From Plasmopara viticola (Eukaryota; Oomycota; Peronosporomycetes; Peronosporales; Peronosporaceae): a DNA stretch of 64,000 nt. The position numbers and the translations under genes are program-made. This document shows, in pieces, positions 34,701 through 47,603 of this stretch (position 1 is the first letter of the stretch; each line of letters opens with the position of its first letter). The DNA lies in the NCBI GenBank assembly GCA_001695595.3, contig MBPM02000034.1:558001-622000 (forward strand), read 5' to 3'. The notes under the pieces were generated by a model. It was not told where the DNA came from, made no database searches, and saw only the letters and a program-made list of their open reading frames with translations.

Positions 34701-36789
34701 AGAAGTCTCAGGTGCCTATACAAATCCAAAACTTAGCGCACATGACGTCTCGATGAATAAAACAAGTCAAACATGTTTGTAGGGGACAGTGTAGCTCCAT
34801 CTCTTTCCATATATCGCAACAAAGCCGTGGCAATCGCTAGCCTATTCACGTGAACTTTGCCTTTATAGGACTTGCAGTTTTCGAAAATAACCCGCGTATA
34901 TGCAACATTCTTTTATTCAGCTTTCTATTTAAATTGCTTAAAGTTTTCATAGCTGGGTTTTCGTCATCAAGCAGCTCATTCAACCATGCTGTCATAATTT
35001 CGCTTTAATCTTCTGCGTGGTCTGCTGAATGTTAAAGCTTCACGTGCAATGATGTGGCACAATCTGGTTAATTTCATGCGTCAGCCCATATTTTTTTTTA
35101 ACTTAGGCCTCATTCTAAGCTAACCACAGTTTACACCACAATTCAAATTTTCTTTATCATCAATAATTGAGGCATATATGTATATCACATTAATGAGCCT
35201 TTCTTATGATTTGGACCGACAAAACTTCTCCCCGCGCTTTTTTCACTCGCTTCAACTACGTCAGCAGGCGAAAAATTTGGAACAAATTGTCGTAGCACTA
35301 GGCTGATTCCAAAAGTGTTCTTCAGCATGCTGAATAGTGCTTGAGCTGGATCAATTGTCACCCACTTCTGACAAACTTGGCTCCCTTCTTCTTCTTATGT
35401 AACCTATGTACTTGGACTAATAACATCGCGCAGGTTTTCGAGCAAATATGCCTGAATCGCGTTCTGTTCAATTAATCTACTACAAAACCCGGGAAAATCG
35501 AGGAAACATTTAGTCGATCTCTGCGTACATTATCTCTTACTCCATCGACACGCGATCCCAGATTGTTAAATATTTAGTATGTGCTGTTAAAAGTTTTTGT
35601 TGAGATACAATAGTCAATTGTCTGATTTCCCAATTATTAATTTTCTACTTTCCCAATAGACAATCCAAATTCTTAATAGAAACCAAAGTATCGCACCATA
35701 CTAAACTAGTATCGATGTACGATGATCGACAATCTTGCGAGCCCCATCTTCTTGATGACGTCCTAAATTCCGTATCGATCAGCACCAGAGGTAGTTTCCA
35801 TGTATAAGCGTCTCCGGTAAGCTTGTGCTGCGTTCTTGAGACCAAAAAACGTACAAAGCTACTCACTTGTTTCAGTCATGTGCTTTAGTCAATCGCTTAA
35901 TCGTTGATCTACCTCAACCTTTCTGAATCGTTTACTAAATCGATAGTGGTCCTAAATCATTTGTCCACCATCGTTATAATATGACTGATTCTAGCGGATT
36001 GATCAATTGTTTGCTACAATTTACAAAGAAGCGTTCTATAGGTTGTCGTTACGATGAAAGCCGCCCAATTGTTACTCTTGGTCAGGTCACCCGCAATATA
36101 AAAATTATTTGCTTTGCTGAACAAGGTGGTATATCACTGCTAATCCTAACGCTCGGCGCTCTACCAGAATTATCCTTTGTCGTTTCGTCACAAGTACAAT
36201 CGGTGTGTGCCCAACTCCACGCATCCTTGTTCACCAGATCATTATGCTGTCATCGGGTCAATTTTGCTACTTCACCATTTACAATAACCCAATCAGGCTA
36301 ACGCATATACTTATTGCGTATATAATGTTTCATTTTAAGTGCGTACTACACATTGTCTTATTATTGAAGCCGTCCACCGGCTTGCGATCTCTTTCTTTAA
36401 TTTTTCCATGACAGCTGCTCTATTTGAATGTCCCATCGCTCACATTGTAGAATATTGGATCGTCTAGAACAGGGGTACTCTTAATCTATAGTAACCTTTA
36501 AGCAAAGCAACGCACACAGCCTTAATCCTCTTGATAGGCACACAAGTGCTTATATTAGCTTTAAGACGAATCATATGATAGAAAACATACCAACTGAGCC
36601 AGCTTATTAAATAAAAGATGATGATTAGTTGTACATTACTTTTTTATATGCAAAAAAACATATCAAATTATTATATAAAAACTAATGATTAGTTGAACAT
36701 TAGTTTTAGGAGCCGTTTTCACTATCCGATTTATCGGTGATATTGTTTGAAGCAAATGAAATATATTCATTTATACGTGTATTAAGGTG

Positions 36790-36870
36790 AGTGCACTGGG
36801 GTTTGAACCCATCATACTATTCGAAAAACTAGTATAGACTGAATCAAGAGTTGTAGACCGTTGGGACCCT
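36790..36870 (-). pseudogene. Degenerate tRNA-Leu/Ser-like sequence
   Basis: The minus strand has a B-box-like T arm (TGGGTTCAAACCCCA), preceded by a variable-arm-like TTTTTCGAA, TTGATTCAGTC where an anticodon arm is expected, and an A-box-like CCCAACGGTCTA. Element order and several blocks match the better-preserved sequence at 5613-5694. No acceptor stem closes, so it is not a working tRNA. Confidence 0.35.
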
Positions 36871-39491
36871 CTACGCTAGAAAGGACCAATGTCTATACCT
36901 TGCCTAGAGTTAGATTTACTTCATCGAGTATATACTTGCGGCAGTATGACTAAGGCTAATCAAATTTTGCATCAGCGATCCGATTTACTTTGTCCTCATC
37001 TTCTCGCCACCGGCTATCATCTGGCGATAGGGACCTAATCTTGTTTGATCGCGAGAGTGAAAGATTAGCAATTCGAGAAGATTAAGGCTTTGTTGCATGT
37101 ACGATCGAGTTGAGCCATTACTTCGTTGCTGCAATCTCGAGTCGTCCTTCGCCAATTTATTCACTTGATTAATCTTTATGTGCCAGACACATATTAGCTT
37201 TCAAGTGATGCCCTTCCTTTTGCTCTTAGAACAAACAAAATTCTGATACCAAATCTATGTATCCAAAGAGCGCCAGATAAGTGCGAAGGGCTCCTCCAAT
37301 GGGCACACTAGGTGAAACCTATAGCAAACTCGCGATTTTCATCAACATCCTTCTTTTTTGACAGCCCTAGGGAAACGTGTGATCGAGGCCTTGCTAAATT
37401 TGGCGAGACCCGTTCCGAAGTACATACTGTCGTGCATATGATAAACAAATCACGATAATAATCTTCTTTGATCCTTTAAAAATCTCAATCAGTTTTCCCA
37501 TTCTCTTCCCAAAGCTATTCGATAAATGCAGGGCGCCTTGGTGTAGGCACTCGTTTGGCTATCACATCACGCTCAATACCGAAGCTTAATATAAGCAGGA
37601 ATTGTATAGCCTGTCTTCGTCGACTTCGTAAAACCGCTTTACGACCGACCCTATTCGAATAGCTTTAGCTTGATATACGTCTTCAACCCGCAGCTCAATT
37701 TTTTTACTTGGATATTTACTCTCGCCTAGTCTGATCTGTTGTGCGATGTTCATCTGTGTCATTTTGAAGCTCTATATCGAATAAGTTTCAGCTCGAGCTA
37801 CTTGACTGTTATTTTCGAGAACAGAGCCAATTGACTCTAGCTAGCTCTGCATTATCCGCCTAAGATGTCGGCGTCCATCAGATCTGCCGCCGTATTGCTG
37901 CACTTGCTAATCTGTTGGTGCTCTGTCTTTACAAATTTAACATGAAGAGTTTATTATCAGTGAAGTTCTGAATATATTTAACGCCATGGAGTTAGTGCAG
38001 GCGTTCTAGCCTCGACACTTGGTTAACAAAGCTCGTTAAGCACAGGTATCACAGGCGATCAAGTGTTTCCTGTTTATGCTAAGTATAAGGCCAGATTTTA
38101 CAGTAAAATTGGCACTCTGCTCTATATACAATGAGATGGGAAAGCATATAGTCTTTGTCCTTACAATCTACCGCTCGCGCAAACTTCAAGCGATCGCACT
38201 GCAATATATCTCTTAATAGAAGCTAGACTCGTCAAAAGTCACCGTTATTAGTTCTTTAATTTTTCGAGTGATTTCACAGTGTGTTTAGTTACCTCAAGCG
38301 ATTTGTAGACTTTTTGCCTGAAAACGGGCGCCAAGACAGATTCCACATTTTCTTGTGGGGCGATATTCGCTGCAAGCGTCTATGCAGTTCTATTTTTCTC
38401 CGCGGCGATCTTTATGATGTTTTATTTGCATGTGCTCGGAATTGAGGTCTAGCTCTTAAGTCAGCCTTGCAGACCATGCAATTTGACAGCTACTAGGGTT
38501 GATAGCCGGGTCAATACCTTGATGGATCGAGTGATCAGCATCGTAAACCGTCCGAAACCCGCAAATATATAAAGAGCTTTTTCCGAACGATAACTTCGAT
38601 CCCTTAAGATTTAGTGTGCGACTAGGGAATATTGTTATCAACAATAACACGTCGTAATTTGCGTCAGTACCGATAAAATTGCTCGGCTACTCGCGTAGAG
38701 GACATCCGGTACAGATCAGCATGTCGCAGCAGCAAGTAAATTGTACTTTTATGCTTGCTAAGCTATATTTGAGCCCGGGTTACTTGTCACGTTCATGTTT
38801 CACATTGATAAAATATGCAATTTCAAATGTTGATACGATGTGTAATTTTTAAGCCTTAATTCTTCTTGGAAAGTCACCTCGCGCAATTTTCCAAGAGACG
38901 ACACTTAGGTAAGTGTTTCTGTCGGTGAATCTTATACAGTAGCTTAAGCTACCAGAATATATATATCCTTGCGATATTCTCGGAAGTTTGACAACCGCCT
39001 TTCTTAATCATTTCCTTCTAGTATACACTCAATGTTCAGAGTAGTAATCTTTAAGTATCATAATTTTGCTTATGAAGAATCTTCTACTAAGTACCTTGCT
39101 CCACCCTCTGTCATCCGATTGGCCGCCATGTCTTCGTTGAAGTCGGCCGAAGGCATAGTAGCGCTTTCAGGTATTCAGTAATATGCGTGTCCGGAAGCCT
39201 GCAAGCGTATTGTTTTCTTCTACAGCTTTACTTGATTTTAGCATTAGCGCCATCCAGCGAGTAGTGCTAAAAGTTATTAAAATTTTCTTCAGATCATTAA
39301 CCATTGATGTCGGGTAAACCATTCGATGGTAAGATTGATTATTAGATAGCAATGCCTGAGGTAACCTAAAAGCCCAATAATCATGCTCACAAAAGGTCCT
39401 TGATTATTACATTTTTTGGCGGAGCTGCAGGACTAGACGCTTTTCAATCCATTCGGATTAATTACGTCGATACTACAAAAAATTGCATTAT

Positions 39492-39508
39492 AAAAAAAAA
39501 AAAAAAAA
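39492..39508. repeat. Poly-A run of 17
   Basis: A homopolymer of 17 A. It could mark the 3' end of a retroposed sequence, but no target-site duplication or source gene was recognised. Confidence 0.7.
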
Positions 39509-41036
39509 TTAAAAAGTAGGTGGCACCGGCTATAGATAACTTTTTGCAGTCTTTTGGTTTTTGCTGGAGTCCTTTTTCCATAATAACGTTCTTCTGAGTA
39601 TCTTCTCTCTCGCTTGACTTATTAGAACCTTTTGGCAGGACCGCCTCTGCTCTTCTAAGTCTTTCGCAAAAAACAATTTTTTCCTCCGTGGATGCAGAAG
39701 TGCAGGTTTTTACCTGATCTTGAATCTCACGTTTCCGTCTGGAGGTGTCAGACCACTGCTTTAATCAACTGAACATTCATCTTAGCAATAGCACGTCCGA
39801 GATGGTGTTATATTTGCATCTCTTTAGCTATTTAGCCAAATTTGTAAGATTACAGAAATTTCTTAGCTAGTCTGGCCTTTAGGCCGCGGTATGGTCAAAC
39901 TACTCATACTTTTTAAGAATGTCAAACTCAAGTCTCAACAACTGCTTTGCTATGAATTAAGGGATTTAAGATGAGATAGCCAAGACACGCAGCAACTTAT
40001 GAAATGCTTGCAATTGAATTTTTGTGTATGTATAGGATGGAACAATGGTGCCGTATGCTAGACCAAATCAGTAGCGACCGATTGCATTTGGGCTTTGAAA
40101 ACATAGAAAAGGCATGCTCGATTTTAATTTCCATGAGTCGAATTTTCTGGGGGCTACAGAAGCGCGTCAAAGCATATATCTTGGTAAAGTCAGAGATCGA
40201 CCCCCCCCCTGACATGGCAACTGCCAAAAGTGGCTGTATTGTTTGACAGAGGAGTTGACTGCTCAACCGACCAGCACGGCATCAAGGTGTAGGCAACGCT
40301 GAGTGCTGTTCTTGTTGTTAACGATCCGCTCTTTATATCGCATTACCTAAAAAATGTAGGAGTCGGCTTGCAAGACACCAACATCCAGTTCATATTCGAT
40401 ACATTATCATTGTGTTACTGCTTTACTAAGTAAAGTACGGCCATTTCTTTCGTAAACACATTAGCAAGTAGTTTTTACTGATGTTGACAGTACGTCGGAT
40501 CGATTTCACAATGTGGGACTAACATACAATTGACAAGCGCCGAACCTAGTCTCTGAGCTCCACTATTTCCCAACGATCGTAATCTCCTTCCCTTATCTCG
40601 AGGGCTCTATCATTTGAGCGCTCTGCACAAACTTTCCTCTCCAACCTACGGTAATCAGAGCTTGTTAAGCTGCTGGAAACCACACGCGCGGGATGCTGGT
40701 AGCTCTACTACCCATTTTGGGACCGGGTTCCGTACCCCCATTACACTATGGAATTTTCGCGGTCAGTGGGGCTTCCAGCCTCCCCAATTGTCATACATGC
40801 TGTCGTGTTAAACATGAAACGCGCTTGTCTTCGAGCGGCAAGTTAAGAGAAGTATATTGAATGAAATCTGATTTGAGTTTATCGCTTAGCACAATTTATG
40901 TAAACATAAAAATGCAGCGTACTGAAGCCTCGCTTTGAAAACTTTATAAATCCGAGCGTATTCTACTTTACAGGTCATTCGGACCCCCCTCTTAGAATGA
41001 AAGTCTAATCTCAACCTCAATTTCCCACCCAAACCC

Positions 41037-42195
41037 ATGGTAAATCGCGCAAATCTGCAACACCCGGTGTTGCTCGCGAGCGCCTGTCCTGCCACTTGCC
41101 TCAATGGCGTGCCGGTCATGTTAGGCATTGACGAGGCTGGTCGTGGTCCAGTCATGGGTCCCATGGTCTACGGGACGGCCTATTGGCCTGTCGCTGAGAA
41201 CGACGCCATGGGTGCCTTGGGTTTTGACGATTCTAAGGCCTTGAGTGCCGATACGCGAGCCCAATTATTCAAAAAGATGCAAGCCACGACGGGACTTGGG
41301 TACGAGAGTGGGATAACAATCCAATAACAATAATTATGGCCCTCTTAAATTACTTATGACAGGTGGGTCGTTCGCTTGATCTCGGCTGCGGAAATCTCCA
41401 ACAAGATGCAGCGCCAGAGTCGCAATTTGAACGAAATCTCACGCGATGCCGCCATTCAACTCATTCAAGAGGTTCAATCGAAGGGCGTGGTGGTGACAAA
41501 AGTATTGGTTGATACTGTGGGTGATCCACTGTGGTACCAAACCTTTTTAACGAACCATTTTAATGGCACGATCGAGTTTTGCGTGGCAAAGAAGGCGGAT
41601 AGTTTGTTTAAGGTAGTCTATTTTCATTGCAAAACATTGGGTTGGTGCACTGGAGCAATAATAATTCAGGTCGTGCACAGATTGTGAGTGCAGCGAGTAT
41701 TGCCGCCAAAGTGACGCGCGATCGTGTGATTCGCGAGTGGAAGTGGGAGAGTCCAGCGCTCGCCCTTTCGACCGACTTTGGCTCGGGGTATCCCAGTGAT
41801 CCAAAGTACGTTGCAATAATTATTGACAATATCAAGGCATGACTCGAAAATCTTGTTGTGGCGCGATAGAACCAAGACGTGGCTTGCCACTCACGTGGAT
41901 CCAGTCTTTGTGTTTCCAAATATCATTCGCTTTAGCTGGGGCACAATCGAGCCGTTCCTTCAACAGGCGGTTAAAGTTGAGTGGCCACATGAGAAAGAGC
42001 TCGCCAAGGTGAGCAAAAACAAGAAACGTGAAGAAAACAGATATGTACCAGATTTTTTACTGACATGTACCCCTTTAGGTCGCTGGGACCCAGTCGATTA
42101 CGGCATTTTTGTCCCAACCTGTGAAAACTAATATCCCCCCTCCGCGCGCAGCTTTTTTTACTCAACGAAATCTGGACCATGTGACTGATTTTTAG
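41037..42195 (+). CDS. RNASEH2A: Ribonuclease H2 catalytic subunit A
   Basis: This nuclear enzyme cleaves RNA in RNA-DNA hybrids and removes single ribonucleotides from DNA. Five exons: 41037-41299, 41363-41601, 41670-41805, 41870-42008 and 42079-42195 (introns 63, 68, 64 and 70 nt), giving 297 residues, the usual length. The catalytic carboxylates are all present: D32 and E33 in GIDEAGRG, D138 in LVDTVGD and D167 in KKADS. Exon 2 must end one base into the Ser codon so that KAD and the IVSAASIAAKV helix are spaced as in the family. SGYPSDPKTKTWL and FPNIIRFSW follow. The C-terminal exon has QSITAFL, a PIP-box-like motif, and the family's final FF-x-x-R-x-L block. RNase H2B and C are not in the window. 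It converges with the next gene across 45 bp. Confidence 0.95.
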
Positions 42196-42240
42196 AAAAA
42201 ATCGGTTTTTATTAAGCAATCCGCTCCTATATCCGAGAGA

Positions 42241-45200
42241 TTATAAATATTCGTCCAAAAACGCGTCGAGTTTTTTCGCAAATGCCACGTATGGATTTGC
42301 ATTGCGATAGACGGCAATGGCTGCCAACGCTTCGACAAATTCCGAAAACACGAGATCAAGCTCACCTTCGTAGACCGTCCCGGCCTCGCCATCTTGCTGG
42401 ACAAACGCAATCAATTGCTTGATCTTGCCATGTGGAAAGAGGGCGTCAATCAGTCGTCGGTCTTTTAGAAAAACCTCAAAATCGCTCACATCCAAGATTG
42501 TGCCACGCGCTTGGGGATTTTTGTTGCGCTGGGAATAGGCAGCAAAAATCCGCTTGAGTTTCTTCTCTTGCGCTTTGCACACGTGTTGCACGTCGGGCGA
42601 GATCAATTGTTTCTTGAACGTCAAACCTTGTTCTTGGGCTTTTTTCGTGAGCGGCACGAGTTTATCCACGAGATCCACGACGCTCGAGAGGAGGGTACAA
42701 ACATCCGTCCCACTTTCGTCCCCCCGTGGATCCATCGGTGGACTCGCTTCTCGTCGTTTCTGGTACGTAAGGTACGCGACGCGCGTCAACGCTTCAGAGA
42801 ATTCATTCGGACTCGCACCCCGCTCTTCCGTCTCGTCGTCGCTCTCAACGCTCGAAAATCCATACGAATCCATGGGATTGCCACTCCGTGATTGCTGGTA
42901 GATTATCTGGAGATGCGAGCGCAAGATTTTTCGTTTACTCGTGACCCCCGCTTTCGTCATGATTTTCAAAAAATCTTGCTCGAGAATGGCCCCTCCCGTT
43001 CCATACAGTCGAAAAATCTTGCTTAAATCCAAGACATGGTCCTTAAAGACTTGCTCAATCTGTCGCACCTCGTCGTCGTCGTGGCAAAAGGCCAAGAGCT
43101 TGGCCGACGACAAGGCAATGCACGCCGCCAGCGACTCTCTCTCGAGCGCAAGCCAGATGTTCGATTCTTTGCACACTACGCGTCGCGACAGGTCATTCCA
43201 CGCGTCGCGTGCAACACGCCGCTCGTGGCACTGGACAATCTGTCGCACTGCTTTGCAAATGTCGAGGAAGCCAAGGTATTGCGCATGCACGCGCTTGACT
43301 CGAGTGAAGAAAATCTCCACTTGTTGCTGCATCAACGTCGTCCACGCCGTCTCGCGGATGGCAACTTGGATTTTTTGCCATTGGATTAATAATCGGGTCG
43401 CTCGAATCTGATACTTTGGCAACAGCGTTGACTGAGGGGCAACGTAGTTGGGATGCAAGAGATAGAGGTACACGGTGTACGCATAGAGCGCATCAAAGTC
43501 ATTGAGCACAAAGCTCTCGCGCGTAATGAGGTCGGGTGGAAGGTCTAAAAGCCGGGGCGCGAGCTTGAAATACGTGCGAAGGTGGCGGTGCGCCGATAGA
43601 GACAAGGTCGTGGGCGTCGTCAATGTCTCGGCTGCCGTTGAGGCAGTGGCATTCGTGGCATCCGCGGCTTTGAGGCGATCGGCCTCGATCTGAGCCCTGG
43701 ACGACGTGTGGCACAGTAGTTTCAGCATCACACCTGGATTTGCAATGACGGCACGCAAGTCTTGCAGATTTTTCATGGATTTAATGTCGGGCTTTTTCTC
43801 TTTGACGCGGACTTTGCCTCCTTTGATCGTGCTACTCGCTCGCGATCGTCTCCCTGTCCGACTTGCGTCCTCGTTCGTTGACTCCGACGGCGCATGTACA
43901 CTCATTTCAGCGCCACGTCGACGTTGAAAGTTCAGCCAGTGGATTACACTATCCGAAGGCGCCACTTTTTCCACCTTTTCCAGTGTGTCAGCCAAAAGTT
44001 GCTTTATTGATTCATCCTCTTTATAACAATCCAGGTTGAATCCCTCAATCGATGGCATGGCTTGTCCGCTACTCAACGACTCAAGAATTGCATTCCCATG
44101 TGCAGCAGTGAAGAATTCACCCGCAGTGAACGGATACATTTGGACGAATTGGAGGGTTTCTAATCGAAACAAGCACGATCAGATTTTTTAAAGACAAAGA
44201 ATTGCAAAAAAAAATCCATTGCGTACTAAGTACATGATGATCCGCTTTGTCCAGCGCATCGTGCAGCAAGTTGACAAGCGTATTCCCAGTCGTGACGATC
44301 AAGTTGATCGTATCCTGCTGAACGCCTTGGAGTCGATAAATCTCCTTTTGCGCTTCGAGAGGGGTGTCGCGTCTATTCAGTACGCACAACTTAATCCATC
44401 GTTCTTCTTTGGTTTTAATCTAAATTGTACGTACAGTTCTTTTTCGTGTTGCGTTTGTACATTTTCCACTTTTTCTTTGCCGCGCAGGTACAGAAATGAG
44501 CGCCAACTGCTAATGATTCGCCTCAACTTGGTCGATTCATTGCTGCAAAGGTTGTAAGTAAAAAAAAATTGCATTGCCACGACGAAATACTTTACCGCTT
44601 TAGCGCAACTTGAAAGCGCTGCAGTCGTTCGTCCACTACTCGCGCAACATACCCCTTCCACACAAGAAAGACATTTTGGCGCCCGCTTTGTCTCTTTTGT
44701 GCTTCTTTTAAGGTTAAAACTTCATGAATAAGGGCATGCTCGCGAAGGCTAGTAGTCTTGGCTTTCTTCCACGCTGCGAAAACCATGCCCATGATACGAA
44801 ATCGTAGCGTCAAGACGGTGCGATTCATCATCATAATCGCAGCTTTGGCACGCACGAGGGCTGCTTGTTTAAAAGTTGCCTCGGCTTTAGAGGCAACCCG
44901 GTCGAATTTAGCATAGTCAAGGATGCGTTTTGCAAGCTAAAACCGAGCAATTACGTAAATCAGGACGAACAAGACACGCAAGACACACACAAAAGCACGC
45001 ACATTCTCGGGTCTGATCGTCGGATCAATGCTCAAGATTGTGTCAATGAGATATTTTAACCGTGGGGCATTGCTCATCCGTGCACATCCACAGAACGAAC
45101 AGCGCAAGATCCAAGTCAAATTTGAAGAGCTACAAAAGCCACACGTCACTGGAGGACTCCATTCCTTCTTGGTCACGCTTGGAGGAGTGTGGGGCGTGGT

Positions 45201-45689
45201 AAACACCACGTGGGGCGTGATGCCTCGATGGTCCACAGAGCCTTTTGTCACCAAGTTGCCATCCTCGTACCGTGTGGGACCAATGCACGAGTGGAACACA
45301 GGCACTCGAGGACGAGTTTCATTCCTTTCTTCCGCACTTTGGTCATACCTCTTGTCCTTCTCAATGCCACGTGTGTCTCTACCGTCTTGAGCAGGATCCT
45401 TTGTATTTCTGCTACAATCCGTCTTTTTTGCTAGACTTTCAGGCGCAATAAAGTCCACTCGCTTCTGTGTGGCAGCATCACTCACGACTCCTACCTTTGC
45501 CGCCTGAGTCGGACTTGAATTCCCCACGGCAAGGCCTGGACGCCGCCAGTCTTTGGCCAAGGGTGTCTGATTCGTCAATGACGACGCAATCTCGCGGGTC
45601 CCAAGCGGCTTGAGAGAATGGTTTCGCCGCGATGGGTGGACCAACGGGGTCATTGGGTCGACGTTTTGCATGGTGTCGCTAATGTACAA
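42241..45689 (-). CDS. RanBP2-type zinc finger and Sfi1-like repeat protein
   Basis: A 1073-residue protein in five exons: 45689-45003, 44936-44596, 44542-44461, 44419-44227 and 44159-42241. Introns are 66, 53, 41 and 67 nt; the third is uncertain (a 50-nt alternative also keeps frame). ATG at 45671 is an alternative start. The first 180 residues are disordered and basic. A RanBP2-type zinc finger follows with C183, C186, N190, C197 and C200 in C-x2-C-x3-N-x6-C-x2-C spacing, though the usual Trp just before it is displaced. Residues about 260-370 hold short repeats ending in aromatic-x-x-W-[KR]: VFAAWKK, VFLVWKG, IISSWRS and a last one with RWIKL. This is the pattern of centrin-binding Sfi1 repeats. 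The long last exon is helical with acidic EF-hand-like stretches but no canonical loop. I infer a cytoskeleton- or centrosome/basal-body-associated protein; I know no named family with this layout. Confidence 0.7.
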
Positions 45690-45870
45690 CCATAGGACTC
45701 GGCAACGCTAAACGCGTAACGTATAGAGACGTCGACCCTCGCTCGTTTTTTTCGTGTCTCTTAAGAGCTAAATATAAAGAGCTCCTCGAGACAGGCCGTC
45801 GCAAAAAAGACTTGGTCCGCGACGTTGCTTGATCTTGCACTGCGTGGTTTGCCTTCTCTTCCTTGCAACT
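45690..45870. promoter_or_regulatory. Shared promoter of divergent genes
   Basis: Only 181 bp separates the start of the zinc-finger/Sfi1-like gene (minus) from that of the F-BAR gene (plus), so both promoters must lie here or overlap the first exons. No element was identified with confidence. Confidence 0.5.
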
Positions 45871-47603
45871 ATGGCAACGACCGAGTGCCTCGCTGTTGCT
45901 GACGCTGCCACTGCTCCGCAGTCTGTTCAACTTCCTCTTGACCTTGCATTTGCCACGGATTTGCTCTTTCATCTACACGACGTGCGGGCCGCATGTGCCT
46001 CGGGCCTCGTTGCTCACGGCAATTTAGTGACCATGCTCAAGGGTCGAATTCAGCTTGAACGGACGTATGCCCACGAGCTGGACAAGATGACGAGGTTTGC
46101 GCAATTTGATGCGCGAGAGACTGGGACGATGCAAAGCGCGATGGCAAGTCTTCGGGCCCACTATCTCAATACGAGCGTGCAACATCGACAATTGGCCACG
46201 CACCTCGAGGAAGAAGTATTGACACCGATTGAAAAGTTGTACGAAAGCAACAGTGAACGAGCGCAAAGGTTGACTCGTCGACTGACTCATGCCAAGAAAA
46301 GTGTCAAGGTAGTGGAGCACTAAGTTAAAAATGGCGCGTGACAAAACTGTTGACGCTTTGTTGGCGACAGATGCAAGAAGAGGCGTATCGAAAAGACTAT
46401 AACGCGTTTGACAAGACCTTTCGTGAAGCGTCTGCTTCCTTTGCAAGTGCCATGGATTCTGGATTTTCCAGTACGTTACTAGAGGCTCGGTATCATCACT
46501 GTCTTTTCAATAGGGACAGTCCCGAGACGAGAAGTCTTGCAAGTACGATGGCCACTCGCACGCAACGATCGTCTGGAACGGTGGCGCTGCGATCGATCAA
46601 CAACCGCAAACTCGTGAGTTGGTTGCTTCCGACTTCCGAGTCGCATCGAAAAGAAGAATTGGCGAATGCAACGGTCAAGCTCATGGCGGTGGGTAAAGGA
46701 AGCAAGCAAGCAGTATTGGTACGATTGCATGGCTAATTCGATGCAGTGTAGGCAGCAGAGAATGCGAGAAGGAAATGTCAATCAACGTGGCAAGACGTGG
46801 AACGGCATCGGATTCAATTGTGTCGTGTCATGCAATGCGTACTGGCCGACTATCAGGTCGGTTCTGTCATGTTTTAGTGTCCTTTCATGCTAACGTTTGG
46901 TGACAGGAATTAGCCGAGGAGCGCATTGTCACAATTATTACAAACTTACGCAAACATGTTGTGTATGCGGCATCCGCTCTTGCAAATGAACAGGTAGCTG
47001 GAAAATTTGGGACGGGTTTGTACCGGTATTTACCTTTGGTGCTAGTATGATTGGCAGGCTCTTGCGCCGCAATTGGAAAACGTCAATGTGCAGAGCGACA
47101 TTCAGAACTTTATCCACGCCACTCGTGGCAAGACAGAGCGGGTGCAATTGGCAAGCTTGACAGTCAATGATCTGTGTAACATTGTGGCCCAATCGCTCGT
47201 GGCGTCGCCGGAGTCGAAAATTTGCCGGCCATTACGCAAATCGTGCCTTGAAATTCGAGACATTTCGTCGAAGAACGTTCCTTTTGACTACGATGGGAAC
47301 CAGGAACTTCTTGGTGAGGTTTTGCGTGGGTACTCGAGTGGGTCGTGTGAAGTGGAGACTCGTTTGAGCCAAAAGTCACCGAGAGACTTGTCTGATCTAC
47401 AGAGTGATCAAAGTGCACTCTCCGATGCCTCCTCTGCTGACGTGGACATGGCGGCTCTTGGTGGCTTTGAAATCAAGGAGAAGCGTGCTATTCAAAGTGA
47501 ACCAGAATTGGATTGTGATGAGTTGACACCAAGCGTCAGTCCCTCTGAAAGTGGTGACGCGGTGAGCTTGGAGCAAGAAATTGAGCGCGAAGCGGCAAAT
47601 TGA
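45871..47603 (+). CDS. F-BAR domain protein
   Basis: F-BAR proteins form curved dimers that bind and bend membranes and link them to actin. Five exons: 45871-46308, 46371-46688, 46752-46856, 46907-46993 and 47058-47603 (introns 62, 63, 50 and 64 nt), 497 residues. The ATG at 45871 is chosen; an upstream in-frame start would add a hydrophobic stretch. The FCH part is clear: an N-terminal helix with a run like LKGRIQLERTYAHELDKM at residues 51-68, then EEEVLTPIEKLYE. Later helices continue with YRKDYNAFDKTF and, across the intron at 46689-46751, ATVKLMAAAENARRKCQ. The last exon is an acidic Ser-rich tail without an SH3 or RhoGAP domain. Exon 2 contains a GTACGT...TTTTCAATAG stretch at 46470-46512 that looks like an intron, but its removal would shift frame, so I keep it coding. 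Confidence 0.8.

Larger units (their letters stand above)
26966..41036. other. 14-kb gene-free tract
   Basis: No frame in this stretch shows domain motifs or a consistent splice pattern. Features seen are a perfect 60-nt palindrome at 30864-30923, a possible gypsy integrase scrap near 31600-31710, a decayed tRNA-Leu-like sequence on the minus strand at 36790-36870, a poly-A run of 17 at 39492-39508 and a lone copy of a 15-bp motif at 40657-40671. The tract is AT-rich and probably made of strongly decayed transposons. Confidence 0.6.
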
